A stretch of 64,000 bases of DNA from Gemmatimonadota bacterium (GCA_041390125.1 JAWKQN010000022.1:5451-69450); one strand, 5' to 3'; positions 19,694 to 28,124 are shown, counted from the stretch's first letter. The notes: a model not told the origin generated them from the sequence alone. Numbers and translations: made by a program.

Positions 19694-19719
19694 CGGGCCC
19701 TCCCTCCGGGGAGGGCCCG
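19694..19719 (+). terminator. GC-rich terminator hairpin after the TonB receptor gene
   Basis: An 11-bp stem (19694-19704 with 19709-19719) closes a TCCG loop, 27 nt past the receptor stop. No U-run follows, as is common in very GC-rich genomes. It probably ends the receptor transcript before the separately started SDR gene. Confidence 0.6.
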
Positions 19720-19802
19720 TCGCGCATCGAGGACCCGGGACCTGTCCTCCGCGGGGCCGTCCGCCCTACGTTGCCGAGCGTCCCTTCCACCCCGGAGCGT
19801 CC

Positions 19803-20513
19803 GTGGAGCCGTCCGCTGCCCAGAACCGCCGCGCCGTCCTGGTCACCGGCGCGGGGGGTGCCCTCGGTGGGCACGTGTGCGAGGCGTTCGCGCACGCAGG
19901 CTGGCGGCTGGGCCTCGCCGCCTACGACGAGCGCGAGCACGCCGAGCTGACCCGCACGCACCCTGAGGCCGTGGTGCGGACCGTCGCCCTGCACGAAGCG
20001 GAAGCGGCCCGCTCCGGTCTGACCGGCCTCGTCGACGACCTGGGGGGCGTGGACGGGCTGATCCACCTGGTGGGCGGCTTCGCGATGAGCCCGGCCACCG
20101 AGAGCGACGGCGACGAGCTGGAGCGGATGCTCACGTTGAACCTGCGCACGGCCGTGCATGCCGTACGCGCCGTCCTGCCCCACCTGCTGGCGCGGGGGGA
20201 CGGCTTCGTGATCGGGATCGGCGCCGCGCCCGGGCTCGAGGGTGGACCGGGCATGGCCTCCTACGCCGCCGGCAAGGGGGCGCTCATCGCCTGGCTGCGT
20301 TCGCTGCGTCGCGAGCTGGCGCCCCGGAGCGTGCGGGTGTCCATCGTCCATCCGCTGGGCGCCTTCGACACCCCGCAGAACCGCCGCTCCATGCCCGACA
20401 CGGACCCGCGGACGTTCATCGATCCCGCCGAGATCGCCGCCACCATCCTGCACGTGGCCGACCGCGGCGCGCGCGGCGCCCTGGACGAGCTGCGCGTGCT
20501 CCCTCCCGCATGA
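19803..20513 (+). CDS. short-chain dehydrogenase/reductase (SDR)
   Basis: 236 residues, Rossmann fold. The cofactor loop TGAGGALGGH lies near residue 17 and the catalytic YxxxK (YAAGK) near residue 155. The usual catalytic Ser is not evident in the GIGAAPG strand, where Ala appears, and the NAG motif is replaced by VGG. Both features occur in SDRs related to dihydropteridine reductases. The GTG start at 19803 follows a GGAG sequence. Its stop overlaps the next gene as ATGA. Substrate unknown. Confidence 0.85.
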   Translation: MEPSAAQNRRAVLVTGAGGALGGHVCEAFAHAGWRLGLAAYDEREHAELTRTHPEAVVRTVALHEAEAARSGLTGLVDDLGGVDGLIHLVGGFAMSPATESDGDELERMLTLNLRTAVHAVRAVLPHLLARGDGFVIGIGAAPGLEGGPGMASYAAGKGALIAWLRSLRRELAPRSVRVSIVHPLGAFDTPQNRRSMPDTDPRTFIDPAEIAATILHVADRGARGALDELRVLPPA

Positions 20514-20911
20514 GCGCCTTCCCCCGCCTCCGCGCCGCCCCGCGTCGCGCACCGCTCCTCGCCGTCCTGCTGCTCCTCACGACCGCCTGCGCCAGCGGGA
20601 ACCCGCGCGGCCGGGACGACGTGTTCCGCGAGGGCAACGCCGCGACCGTGCAGGTCGACGTGCTCAACCTGAACTTCGCGGACGCGACGTTGTGGGCCCT
20701 GCGCGGTGGCCAGCGGGTCCGGCTCGGCATCGCGCGCGGCAAGCAGGAGGCGACGTTCACCATCCCCTGGGACTTCTCCATGCCGCTCCAGGTGGAGATC
20801 GATCTGCTGGCGGGTCAGCGCTGCTTCACCGAGTCCATCGATGTGGACCCCGGCGACGTCATCTACCTCGAGCTGCACGAGAACCTCGGCGCCTACTACC
20901 GCTGCCGCTGA
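20510..20911 (+). CDS. small lipoprotein, conserved hypothetical
   Basis: 133 residues. The signal peptide has a lipobox (LLTTAC) at Cys27. The mature part (about 106 residues) is predicted all-beta, with two cysteines (in QRCF and YRCR) that could form a disulfide, and resembles a small Ig-like or lipocalin-like sandwich. It is translationally coupled (ATGA) to the SDR gene. I do not recognise the family. Confidence 0.8.
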   Translation: MSAFPRLRAAPRRAPLLAVLLLLTTACASGNPRGRDDVFREGNAATVQVDVLNLNFADATLWALRGGQRVRLGIARGKQEATFTIPWDFSMPLQVEIDLLAGQRCFTESIDVDPGDVIYLELHENLGAYYRCR

Positions 20912-21155
20912 GCGGCGAGGTCCGGGTGCCGACGCCCCGGGACGCGATCGCGCCGACCCCTCGTGCAGCCCAGGGGCACGGACGCCGGCGACCTGCGCTC
21001 GCGACCGGCCGGCGTCCGTAGCGGGACGGGCGTTCCGTCGTACGTTGGCGGATGGGTCGTGTGTCGCGCCGCACCCCCGGGTGGGGCGCCGCCCGGGGCG
21101 CGGCAGTCGCCGCCCGACCCTACCCAGAGACGTTCCCCTCTCCGGAGGCCGTACC

Positions 21156-22628
21156 GTGCGCTGCCGCATCCTGACCGCCGTTCCGCTGCTCCTGGGCCTG
21201 CTCCTGCCCGCTCCCACCCGGGGTCAGGCGGCGCCGGCGAGCATCTCGGGCGTGATCCTCGAGGCCGGCGGCCGCACGACGGTGGAAGGGGCGGAGATCA
21301 CGCTGGTCGGGCTCCGGCGTCGCGTCCTCAGCTCCGCGCTCGGGGAGTTCCGCTTCGACGAGGTTCCCCCGGGGTTCGTGGTCCTGCATACCACACACCC
21401 GGGATACCGGGAGCGGACGGACACGGTAGGCCTGGCCCCCGGGGAACGGGTCGAGGTCCGGCTGACGGTGAGCGCCGAGGCCATCGAGCTGGAACCCCTC
21501 AACGTGGTGGCCCGGCGCGGCACCCTGGGGGCGGGCCTGACCGGCATGCACCCCGGCATGACGCGTAGCGAGATCGAGCGCGCCCTGCCGCGCGTGAGCA
21601 ACCTGGGCGACCTCATCCAGAGCGCCAACGTGCCCGGCCTCACCGTCCGTGACCTCGCGCTGCCCGGTGAGTCCGGCCGCATCTGTGTGGAGCATCCGCG
21701 CGCCCGCAGCGGCCGCTTCGGACAGGGCTCCTGCCTGCAGATGAACGTCTACATCGACGGACGCCTCTCGCTCGATCCGCAGTTCGCCCTCGCGGATCTC
21801 CCGCCCGAGAGCGTCGAGCGTTTCGAGATCCTCTCCCCGCTCGACGCCGCCGCGCTGTACGGTGACGCCGGTCGCTGGGGCGTCATCCTGGTGGAGACGC
21901 ACGCAGGCTCGGGCGTCGTCGAGCGCCGCCTGCCCTCCTTCGGGCGGGATGCCTATCCCGTCACCTTCCTGGTGTCGGGCATCGGCGCCTCGCCCGCCGA
22001 CATCTACGACGGTGTGGCCGTCTTCACGTTCGATCAGGCGATCAACAACATCCGCTACGTCGAGACGACTTCGTGGCGCCCTGGTGTGCGGCTCGGGCTG
22101 CGGGCCCGCCCCTTCTCCTCGTTCCCCGAGGTCGAGGTGTCGGGCTTCTGGGTGGACGGCGCCTCGGACGGGCTGTGGTTCGAGGCCGGCGGGCCCGGTG
22201 TGCGGGAGCACCATGACCTGCGCACGCTCGGTCTGGACGTCACCGCGCGCTTCACGCTGACCCGCGGCGCGCGCTGGGACCTGAGCATCCTCGGGGGGCC
22301 GGTCTTCTCGTGGGAGCGCGTGCAGGTGACGCAGGTCGGCACCTTCCAGCGCAGCCCGCTGCTCGGCGCGCGCCTCGGAGCCCACATGAGCCGCTCCTGG
22401 TCCAGCACCGGCGGCGTCATCGGCGCGGATCTGGAGTGGGAGGTGCACCCCCGGGCGAGCGTACTGGTAGGCGGCCGTTGGCGTGCGCTCACGCTGGGCG
22501 AGCCCGACGCGGAGATCACGGTGGCGCAGGCCGCGGCGGGGGAGGACCTCCTGAGCCTGCCCGACACCCGCAATCGCTCCGGACGGCGTACGTTGGAGGT
22601 GGGTCTGGTCCTGCGCGCGGGAGGCTGA
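21156..22628 (+). CDS. outer-membrane protein: CarboxypepD_reg + TonB plug-like domain + small barrel
   Basis: 490 residues. The GTG start at 21156 is preceded by GGAGG at 21144-21148. A signal peptide ends near TRGQA. A carboxypeptidase-regulatory-like beta-sandwich (about 25-105) leads to a TonB plug-like segment (about 125-245) with MNVYIDGRL and ESVERFEILSPLDAAALYGDAG, the counterpart of the VEV-x-RGP-x-x-LYG motif. Only about 230 residues follow. Their alternating hydrophobic pattern suggests about eight transmembrane strands, far too few for the normal 22-strand receptor. It could be a small channel, a TonB-linked sensor, or an accessory of the receptor encoded at 17498. Confidence 0.75.
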   Translation: MRCRILTAVPLLLGLLLPAPTRGQAAPASISGVILEAGGRTTVEGAEITLVGLRRRVLSSALGEFRFDEVPPGFVVLHTTHPGYRERTDTVGLAPGERVEVRLTVSAEAIELEPLNVVARRGTLGAGLTGMHPGMTRSEIERALPRVSNLGDLIQSANVPGLTVRDLALPGESGRICVEHPRARSGRFGQGSCLQMNVYIDGRLSLDPQFALADLPPESVERFEILSPLDAAALYGDAGRWGVILVETHAGSGVVERRLPSFGRDAYPVTFLVSGIGASPADIYDGVAVFTFDQAINNIRYVETTSWRPGVRLGLRARPFSSFPEVEVSGFWVDGASDGLWFEAGGPGVREHHDLRTLGLDVTARFTLTRGARWDLSILGGPVFSWERVQVTQVGTFQRSPLLGARLGAHMSRSWSSTGGVIGADLEWEVHPRASVLVGGRWRALTLGEPDAEITVAQAAAGEDLLSLPDTRNRSGRRTLEVGLVLRAGG

Positions 22629-22631
22629 CCC

Positions 22632-22673
22632 GACCCGCCACCGCGGCCCGTTCGGCCTCGGTGGCTGCGGGTC
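22632..22673. terminator. bidirectional hairpin between convergent genes
   Basis: GACCCG-CCACCG (22632-22643) pairs with CGGTGG-CTG-CGGGTC (22659-22673), leaving a 3-nt bulge. It lies between the rightward outer-membrane protein gene and the leftward pst operon, so it may terminate both transcripts. There is no U-tract. Confidence 0.5.
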
Positions 22674-22709
22674 CGGTGGGACCCGGGCGGACCGCCGTCC
22701 CGGAGACGC

Positions 22710-23516
22710 TCAGCCGTAGCGGCCTTCGATGTAGTCGGCCGTGCGCTGGTCGTCCGGCGCGAGGAACATCTCCTCGGTGACGCCGTGCTCGATCACCTTC
22801 CCCAACAGCATGAACACGCACTCCTCCGACGCGCGCCGCGCCTGCGCCATGTTGTGCGTGACGATGAGGATGGTGTAGGTGCCGCGGAGCGTCCAGATCA
22901 GCTCCTCCACGGCCGCCGTTCCCTTGGGATCGAGGGCCGAGCAGGGCTCGTCCATCAGCAGGACGGTGGGCTTGACCGGAAGCAGCCGCGCGATGCACAG
23001 CTTCTGCTGCGCCTCGAGGGAGAGTTCCGTGGCCCTGCGATCCAGCCGGTCCTTGACCTCGTCCCAGAGCAGGACCTGACGCAGCGCATCCTCGACGATC
23101 GCCGCCTCCTCCGACGACGAGATCGAACGCCCGCGCTCGTGCAGCCGGTATCCGAACAGGACGTTGTCCCGGATGGAGAGAGGAAGCGGGTTGGGCCGCT
23201 GGAAGACCATGCCCACCTGCTTGCGCACCTGCACCAGCTCCACCGCCGGCCCGTACACATCGTGACCGAGGACTTCGATCCGCCCCGTGGTGCGGACGTA
23301 CCCGAGCCGCTCCACGATCCGGTTGCAGCTCCGGAGCAAGGTGGACTTCCCGCACCCGGAAGGCCCGATCAGCGACGTGATCATCCCGCGCCGGATCCGC
23401 AGGCTCACGTCGAAGAGGGCCTGGAAGTCGCCGTACCACAGGTTCAGGTCGCGCGTCTCGATGGCGTAGCGCACCTGGTCGCCGTCGGGCGGCGCGAGAC
23501 TCCGGGTCTCAACCAA
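22710..23516 (-). CDS. pstB: PstB-like phosphate transporter ATPase with degenerate signature motif
   Basis: 268 residues. The TTG start is preferred because GGAGGG precedes it by about 8 nt; it overlaps the upstream ATPase gene by 8 bp. A GTG at 23471 is the alternative. Walker A is GPSGCGKST (51-59), the Q-loop Gln is Q106 (VFQRPN), Walker B is LLMDEP with catalytic Glu190, and the H-switch is His221 (VTHN). The ABC signature that should read LSGGQ is LSLEA (165-169). The protein therefore retains a complete ATP-hydrolysing half-site but a poor signature. This complements the defects of the neighbouring ATPase. It energises phosphate uptake through PstC/PstA on the inner face of the membrane and is the last gene of the operon. 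Confidence 0.93.
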   Translation of the reverse strand: MVETRSLAPPDGDQVRYAIETRDLNLWYGDFQALFDVSLRIRRGMITSLIGPSGCGKSTLLRSCNRIVERLGYVRTTGRIEVLGHDVYGPAVELVQVRKQVGMVFQRPNPLPLSIRDNVLFGYRLHERGRSISSSEEAAIVEDALRQVLLWDEVKDRLDRRATELSLEAQQKLCIARLLPVKPTVLLMDEPCSALDPKGTAAVEELIWTLRGTYTILIVTHNMAQARRASEECVFMLLGKVIEHGVTEEMFLAPDDQRTADYIEGRYG

Positions 23517-24285
23517 AGCGGCCCTCCAGGTACTCCGCGGTCCGCCGGTCCTGCACCCGCCCCTCGAAGAGGGCCTCCGTTTCGCCCACCTCGACCAGGT
23601 CGCCCATCAGGAAGAACGCCGTGCGGTCCGCCAGACGCCGCGCCTGCTGCACCAGGTTGGTGACGAGGACGATCGTCAGCTCCTGCTTGAGCTCCTTCAG
23701 CACGTCCTCGATACGCATGGTGGTGACGGGGTCGACCGCGATGGAGAACTCGTCCAGCAGGAGGAGCTCCGGCTCCTGCGACAGCGCACGCGCGATGGTG
23801 AGCCGCTGCTGCTGACCGCCGGAGAGCAGGCTGCCGAGGGCGCCCAGGCGATCCTTCACCTCGTCCCAGAGCGCGGCCCGACGCAGGCAGCGCTCGACGA
23901 TCGCGTCCAGCTCCGCCTTCGCCTTCACACCGCGCAGGCGCGGAGAGAAGGCCACGTTGTCGTAGACGGAAAGGGGCAGACCGACGGGCAGCGGGAACAC
24001 CACGCCCACCCGCCTCCGCAGCGCGAAGACGTTGCGCCAGTGGCGGACCTCCTTCCCGTTGAAGGAGATCCGGCCGTCCACCCGCATCTCGGGGTTGAAC
24101 TCGTCCATGCGGTTCAGGGCCCGCAGGAACGAGGTCTTGCCCGAGCCCGCGGGACCGATGATCCCGAAGATCTCGTGCTCGCGGACATCCAGGCTGACGT
24201 TCCGCAGCACGGCGTCGGGCCCGTAGCGGATCGTGAGGTCCCGGACCTCCAGCTTGGCGGGAGCCGCCGCGGGGGACGTCACCAC
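23509..24285 (-). CDS. second PstB-like ATPase lacking Q-loop Gln and H-switch His
   Basis: 258 residues, GTG start, overlapping pstA by 7 bp. Walker A is GPAGSGKTS (44-52), the signature is a perfect LSGGQ (154-158) and Walker B is LLLLDEF with Glu179. The Q-loop, normally F-Q, is F-Pro (Pro98), and the H-switch is Asn210 (VTNL). These losses should impair hydrolysis at its own site while leaving its signature free to complete the partner's site. PstB normally acts as a homodimer; here a PstB-A/PstB-B heterodimer with one active and one degenerate site is likely. Alternatives are a regulatory ATPase or an unrelated transporter subunit, but its position between pstA and pstB argues for the Pst complex. 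Confidence 0.9.
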   Translation of the reverse strand: MVTSPAAAPAKLEVRDLTIRYGPDAVLRNVSLDVREHEIFGIIGPAGSGKTSFLRALNRMDEFNPEMRVDGRISFNGKEVRHWRNVFALRRRVGVVFPLPVGLPLSVYDNVAFSPRLRGVKAKAELDAIVERCLRRAALWDEVKDRLGALGSLLSGGQQQRLTIARALSQEPELLLLDEFSIAVDPVTTMRIEDVLKELKQELTIVLVTNLVQQARRLADRTAFFLMGDLVEVGETEALFEGRVQDRRTAEYLEGRFG

Positions 24286-25148
24286 TTCTTGCGGTTGCGC
24301 AGGTACATCCGGAACGCGATGGACAGGGCGTTCATGGCCAGCACGAGCGAGATCAGCACCAAGGCGACGCCGTAGGGCAGCTCTTCGGGTACGCCCGGCA
24401 CCTGCGTGGACACGGCGAACAGGTGCAGCGACAGCGCCATCGTCTGATCGAAGACGCTTTCGGGCAGGAACGGCACGAAGAAGGCCGCACCCGTGAACAT
24501 CACGGGCACCGTCTCACCGGTGGTGCGCGACACCTCCAGGATGATGCCGGTCAGGATCCCGCTGATGGCGTTCGGGAGCACCACCTTGCGGATGGTCTGC
24601 CAGCGCGTGGCACCCATGTTCCAGCAGGCTTCGCGGAACGCCATGGGTACCGCCTGCAACGACTCCCTCGTGGCCACGATGACCACCGGGAGGGTCATCA
24701 CGGCGAGCGTGAGGCTCGCCGCCAGGATGCTGGTGCCCAACCCGAAGAACAGCACGAAGGCGCCCACACCGAACAGCGCGTGCACGATGGAGGGCACACC
24801 GGCCAGGTTGATGATGGCCAGGTTGATGGCGCGGGTCAGCCAGTTGTCGGTTGCGTACTCGGACAGGTAGATGGCGGCGGCCACGCCGATGGGGACGGAC
24901 ACGGCGAGCGCCACCCCGACGAGCCAGATGGTGCCCACGAGCGCCGGGAAGATCCCGCCCTCCCGCATCTGGTTGGTGGGCTCGGCGGTGAGGAACTCCC
25001 AGGAGATGGCGGGCCCGCCCCGGACGATCAGCACGCCCAGGATCAGCAGGACCGGCACCACCAGGATGAGGGTCATCAGGAGGAAGAGGATCCGGACCAG
25101 ACCCTCGACCTGCTTGTCGCGTGCGTTGAGCGCGGTGGCCTCGAACAT
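24279..25148 (-). CDS. pstA: phosphate ABC transporter permease PstA
   Basis: 289 residues, six predicted membrane helices. The cytoplasmic EAA loop lies near residues 180-200 (REACWNMGATRWQTIRKVVLP), where the ATPase docks. The SRTTGETVPV segment is characteristic of PstA/PstC. It begins 6 bp after pstC and overlaps the downstream ATPase gene. Together with PstC it forms the phosphate channel in the inner membrane. Confidence 0.96.
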   Translation of the reverse strand: MFEATALNARDKQVEGLVRILFLLMTLILVVPVLLILGVLIVRGGPAISWEFLTAEPTNQMREGGIFPALVGTIWLVGVALAVSVPIGVAAAIYLSEYATDNWLTRAINLAIINLAGVPSIVHALFGVGAFVLFFGLGTSILAASLTLAVMTLPVVIVATRESLQAVPMAFREACWNMGATRWQTIRKVVLPNAISGILTGIILEVSRTTGETVPVMFTGAAFFVPFLPESVFDQTMALSLHLFAVSTQVPGVPEELPYGVALVLISLVLAMNALSIAFRMYLRNRKKW

Positions 25149-25154
25149 GTCCGA

Positions 25155-26084
25155 CTACTTCCGGCGCACGCCGCGCACCACCAGGTCCGCGAGCAGGTTG
25201 ATGGTGAACGTCACCGCGAAGAGCAGGATCCCGAGCGTGAACAGGGCCCGGTAGTGCTCGGAACCCTGCGGCGCCTCGCCCAGCTCCGCTGCGATGGTGG
25301 CGGTCAGCGCCCGCACCGAGTCGAAGGGACTGGTGGGGATGTTGATCGAGTGTCCGCTGGCCATCAGCACCGCCAGGGTCTCCCCGAAGCCCCGGCCGAC
25401 TCCCAGCAGCACCGCGCCCACCAGCCCGTTCTTGGCCGCCGGCAACACCACCCGCCACACGACCTGCCAGCGCGTGGCCCCCATGGCCTCGGCGGCTTCG
25501 CGGTAGTGGTCGGGCACGGCCTTGAGGGCGTCCTCGGCGATGGTGGTCATGATGGGCGCGGCCATCAACCCCAGGATGATCCCGGCGTTGAGGACGTTCA
25601 GCCCCACCGGCTGATCGAACAGGTCGATGATCAGCGGGTTCATGATGGCGAGCCCGATGAAGCCCCAGACCACCGACGGGATGGCGGCCAGCATCTCCAC
25701 CAGGATCTTGAGCCACTCGCGTGTGCGACCGCGCGCGAACTCGGCGATGTAGACCGCGGCGCCCAGCGAGAACGGCACCGACACCAGCATGGCCAGCCCG
25801 GTGACGCTGGCCGTGCCCGCGATCAGCGCCAGGGCGCCGTAGGTGGGGTTGCGGGAGGTGGGCCGCCAGGCGGGGGAGCCGAAGAATTCGCTGAAGCTGA
25901 AGCGGCCGGTCAGGAAGGGCAGGCCTTCCTTCGCGACGAAGACGAAGATGCCGATGACGAAGACGATGCCGCTGATGCCGCCGATGAACACGACGGCCTG
26001 CATGATCCGATCGACGTACCACTCCGCGGTGCGGCGATCGAAGTCCTGGAGCGTGGCGTCGGGGGGTGGGGGCGCTGCGCTCAC
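25155..26084 (-). CDS. pstC: phosphate ABC transporter permease PstC
   Basis: 309 residues, six membrane helices. The EAA loop is at about 198-218 (REAAEAMGATRWQVVWRVVLP), followed by GRGFGETLAVLM. The GTG start forms a GTGA overlap with the phoU stop; the frame upstream is antisense-type low complexity inside phoU. The N-terminal 20 residues are Pro/Asp-rich and cytoplasmic. It pairs with PstA. Confidence 0.95.
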   Translation of the reverse strand: MSAAPPPPDATLQDFDRRTAEWYVDRIMQAVVFIGGISGIVFVIGIFVFVAKEGLPFLTGRFSFSEFFGSPAWRPTSRNPTYGALALIAGTASVTGLAMLVSVPFSLGAAVYIAEFARGRTREWLKILVEMLAAIPSVVWGFIGLAIMNPLIIDLFDQPVGLNVLNAGIILGLMAAPIMTTIAEDALKAVPDHYREAAEAMGATRWQVVWRVVLPAAKNGLVGAVLLGVGRGFGETLAVLMASGHSINIPTSPFDSVRALTATIAAELGEAPQGSEHYRALFTLGILLFAVTFTINLLADLVVRGVRRK

Positions 26085-27169
26085 CGGTGGCTCTCGACCC
26101 CCAGGGTCTCCATGAGCGCCGTGACGTGGTCGGCGACGGCGCGGTACAGGGCGGAGTAGCGCTCCGTCTCCGGCACACGCTCCGCCTCCTGGAGGGCGGT
26201 TCCCAGATCCCACGTCAGGGTCACCGTGCGGAACGGGATGTCCTTGATGTGATTGGACGCCTTGGCCCCGATCCCCACGATCACGTGGTAGTGCTTGGGC
26301 ACGTCCAGGGCCTTGGCCAGCGCCACGGGCGCACCCTCGACGTGCACGCCGCGCTGTTGCAGGAACGCCAGCAGGCCCGGATCGAAGTGGTCGGCCGGCG
26401 CGTATCCCGCGCTGCGGAACCGGCCGGTGTCCGGATATGCCTCCTCGGCGAAGCTCTGGGCCATGCGGCTGAGCAGCGCTCCCCGCTCGTCGAAGAACAG
26501 GATGCGGTAGGTCTTGTGGCCTTTGCTCTCTCCGGTGACCTGGAACTGCGTCTGTTCGCAGAGGTTCTCCGCCTGATCGGCCACCCGCTTGATGACGCGT
26601 GCCGCCAGCAACGTGCTGAACAGGTCGCGGGTCTGGCGCTCATCCCGGTCGCCGGCCTGGGTGAGATCCCGGTAGGTCTTCAGGAACGTGGGGTCCACCT
26701 GCTTGGCCATCCCCTCGGCCTGGGCGGCCTTGGAGAGGTCTCCGGTGACGAAGGCCTCCACCGCGTTCCGCAGGGCCGCCCCGGCCTGATCGCCCAGGAT
26801 GGCGATGTCGGCGGCGACACCTTCGGGAAGGGGAGCCGAGAGCTGCAGCAGCTCCCGACACGCCGTCACGGCATAGTCGCCGATGCGTTCGAGCGCCACG
26901 TTGACCCGCAGGACGGAGGACACCAGACGAAGATGGCCCGCGCTCGGCAGGTGGCGGATCACGAAGACGTGACAGAGATGGTCCAGATCGTCGATCTGAC
27001 GGTTGACCGCCCGGTCACGCAGGATGGTACGGTTGGCGAGCACCTTGTCGTTGGTCGTCAACGCCCGCACGGCGTCGGCCACGTTCTCCGACACCCACTT
27101 CCCCACCTTGGCGACGCCGCTCCGCAAGGCCTGGGCGTCCTGCTCCAACCTCTGCTCGTAATGGGACAT
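26081..27169 (-). CDS. phoU: PhoU fused to a catalytically dead LMW-phosphatase/ArsC-like domain
   Basis: 362 residues, about 140 longer than ordinary PhoU. Residues 1-215 form the two three-helix PhoU repeats with the metal-binding motifs ERIGDYA (94-100) and KRVADQAEN (194-202). Residues 220-362 follow the low-molecular-weight phosphatase/arsenate reductase fold: an ILFF strand, the P-loop region, then RSAGYAPADHFDPGLLAFL and a late DIPFRTVTLTW segment. In active members the P-loop is C-x5-R with S-x-M-A-E after it. Here Asp227 replaces Cys, Gly230 replaces Asn and Leu233 replaces Arg, while S-x-MAQ remains, so it cannot be a Cys-dependent phosphatase. It may bind phosphate or an anion without turnover. 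PhoU normally represses the Pho regulon and Pst activity. Confidence 0.88.
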   Translation of the reverse strand: MSHYEQRLEQDAQALRSGVAKVGKWVSENVADAVRALTTNDKVLANRTILRDRAVNRQIDDLDHLCHVFVIRHLPSAGHLRLVSSVLRVNVALERIGDYAVTACRELLQLSAPLPEGVAADIAILGDQAGAALRNAVEAFVTGDLSKAAQAEGMAKQVDPTFLKTYRDLTQAGDRDERQTRDLFSTLLAARVIKRVADQAENLCEQTQFQVTGESKGHKTYRILFFDERGALLSRMAQSFAEEAYPDTGRFRSAGYAPADHFDPGLLAFLQQRGVHVEGAPVALAKALDVPKHYHVIVGIGAKASNHIKDIPFRTVTLTWDLGTALQEAERVPETERYSALYRAVADHVTALMETLGVESHR

Positions 27170-27197
27170 GCGGTCGCGGGTCCTGCCTGGAAGGGTG

Positions 27198-27229
27198 CGG
27201 GCGCCCCCCGCCCATGCGGGGGGCGCCCG
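27198..27229 (-). terminator. very stable hairpin between pstS and phoU
   Basis: A perfect 14-bp stem (27198-27211 with 27216-27229) and a CCAT loop lie 22 nt past the pstS stop and 28 nt before the phoU ATG. No U-tract follows. It probably attenuates readthrough or protects the 3' end of pstS mRNA, giving more binding protein than membrane complex, as in many pst operons. Confidence 0.6.
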
Positions 27230-27251
27230 GGTATCCTACGGTGTCAGGGCG

Positions 27252-28124
27252 TCAGGCGCAGGTGATGTCGTGGACCGGCGCGTACCCCTGCTCCTTGATG
27301 ATGCACTGCCCGTCGGGGCTCTCGATCCAGTCGATGTACGCCTTCACGGCGCCGGTCGGCTGGCCCGACGTGTACATGATCAGCGGGCGGGCGATGGGAT
27401 AGCTGCCATCGAGCGCCGTCTGGACGGTCGGCGCCACGCATCCGCCGTCCCCGCTCTCGATGCAGGGCATCGTCACGTGCTCGTTGGCGTAGGCCAACCC
27501 GCTGTAGCCGATCGCGCAGGGCGTGTTCTCGACCAGGTCCACCACGTCCTTGGAGCCGTGCATGTCGCGGGTCCCGAGGCGGAAATCGCCTTCCTCGCCG
27601 AGCACCTCGTCGCGGAAGTAGACGTACGTGCCCGAGTTGTTCTGGCGGCTGACCACGACGATCTCGTCGGACGGACAGCCGGGGACCGTCACGCCCAGGT
27701 CGGACCAGCGGGTGAACGTCCCGCCGTCTCCGTAGATCTGCCGCAGCTGCTCGCGCGACATCTGCGTGATGGGGTTGTCCGGGTGCAGGAAGATCGCGAG
27801 GGCGTCGAAGCCGACGATGTACTCGACCGGCTCGTGGCCGTTGGCGGTGGCCGCGGCGATCTCCTCCTCGCTCATGCGGCGGCTGGCATTGGCGATGTCC
27901 ACCGTGCCGTTGATCATGGCGGAGATGCCCGTCCCCGATCCGCCCCCGGTCACCGCCACGGCCACGTTGGGATTCACCTCCCGGTAGGCCTCGGCCCAGG
28001 CCTGGGCCACGTTGACCAGCGTATCAGAACCTTTGTTCTGGATCACGACGCGGTCGCTGCCCCCCTCGCGGCCCGGACCACAGGCCAGGGCGAGGAGCGG
28101 GACGAGAACAATGGCCTTCTTCAT
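27252..28124 (-). CDS. pstS: phosphate ABC transporter substrate-binding lipoprotein PstS
   Basis: 290 residues. The ATG at 28124 gives MKKAI...LLALAC, a lipoprotein signal with Cys at about 15; an upstream in-frame ATG at 28211 would bury it. Mature-protein motifs typical of PstS include KGSDTLV, TGGGSGTGISAM and DIANASR, plus RQNNSGTY in the second lobe; these contact the phosphate oxygens. It captures phosphate in the periplasm and delivers it to PstC/PstA. A candidate Pho box lies about 92 bp upstream. Confidence 0.96.
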   Translation of the reverse strand: MKKAIVLVPLLALACGPGREGGSDRVVIQNKGSDTLVNVAQAWAEAYREVNPNVAVAVTGGGSGTGISAMINGTVDIANASRRMSEEEIAAATANGHEPVEYIVGFDALAIFLHPDNPITQMSREQLRQIYGDGGTFTRWSDLGVTVPGCPSDEIVVVSRQNNSGTYVYFRDEVLGEEGDFRLGTRDMHGSKDVVDLVENTPCAIGYSGLAYANEHVTMPCIESGDGGCVAPTVQTALDGSYPIARPLIMYTSGQPTGAVKAYIDWIESPDGQCIIKEQGYAPVHDITCA

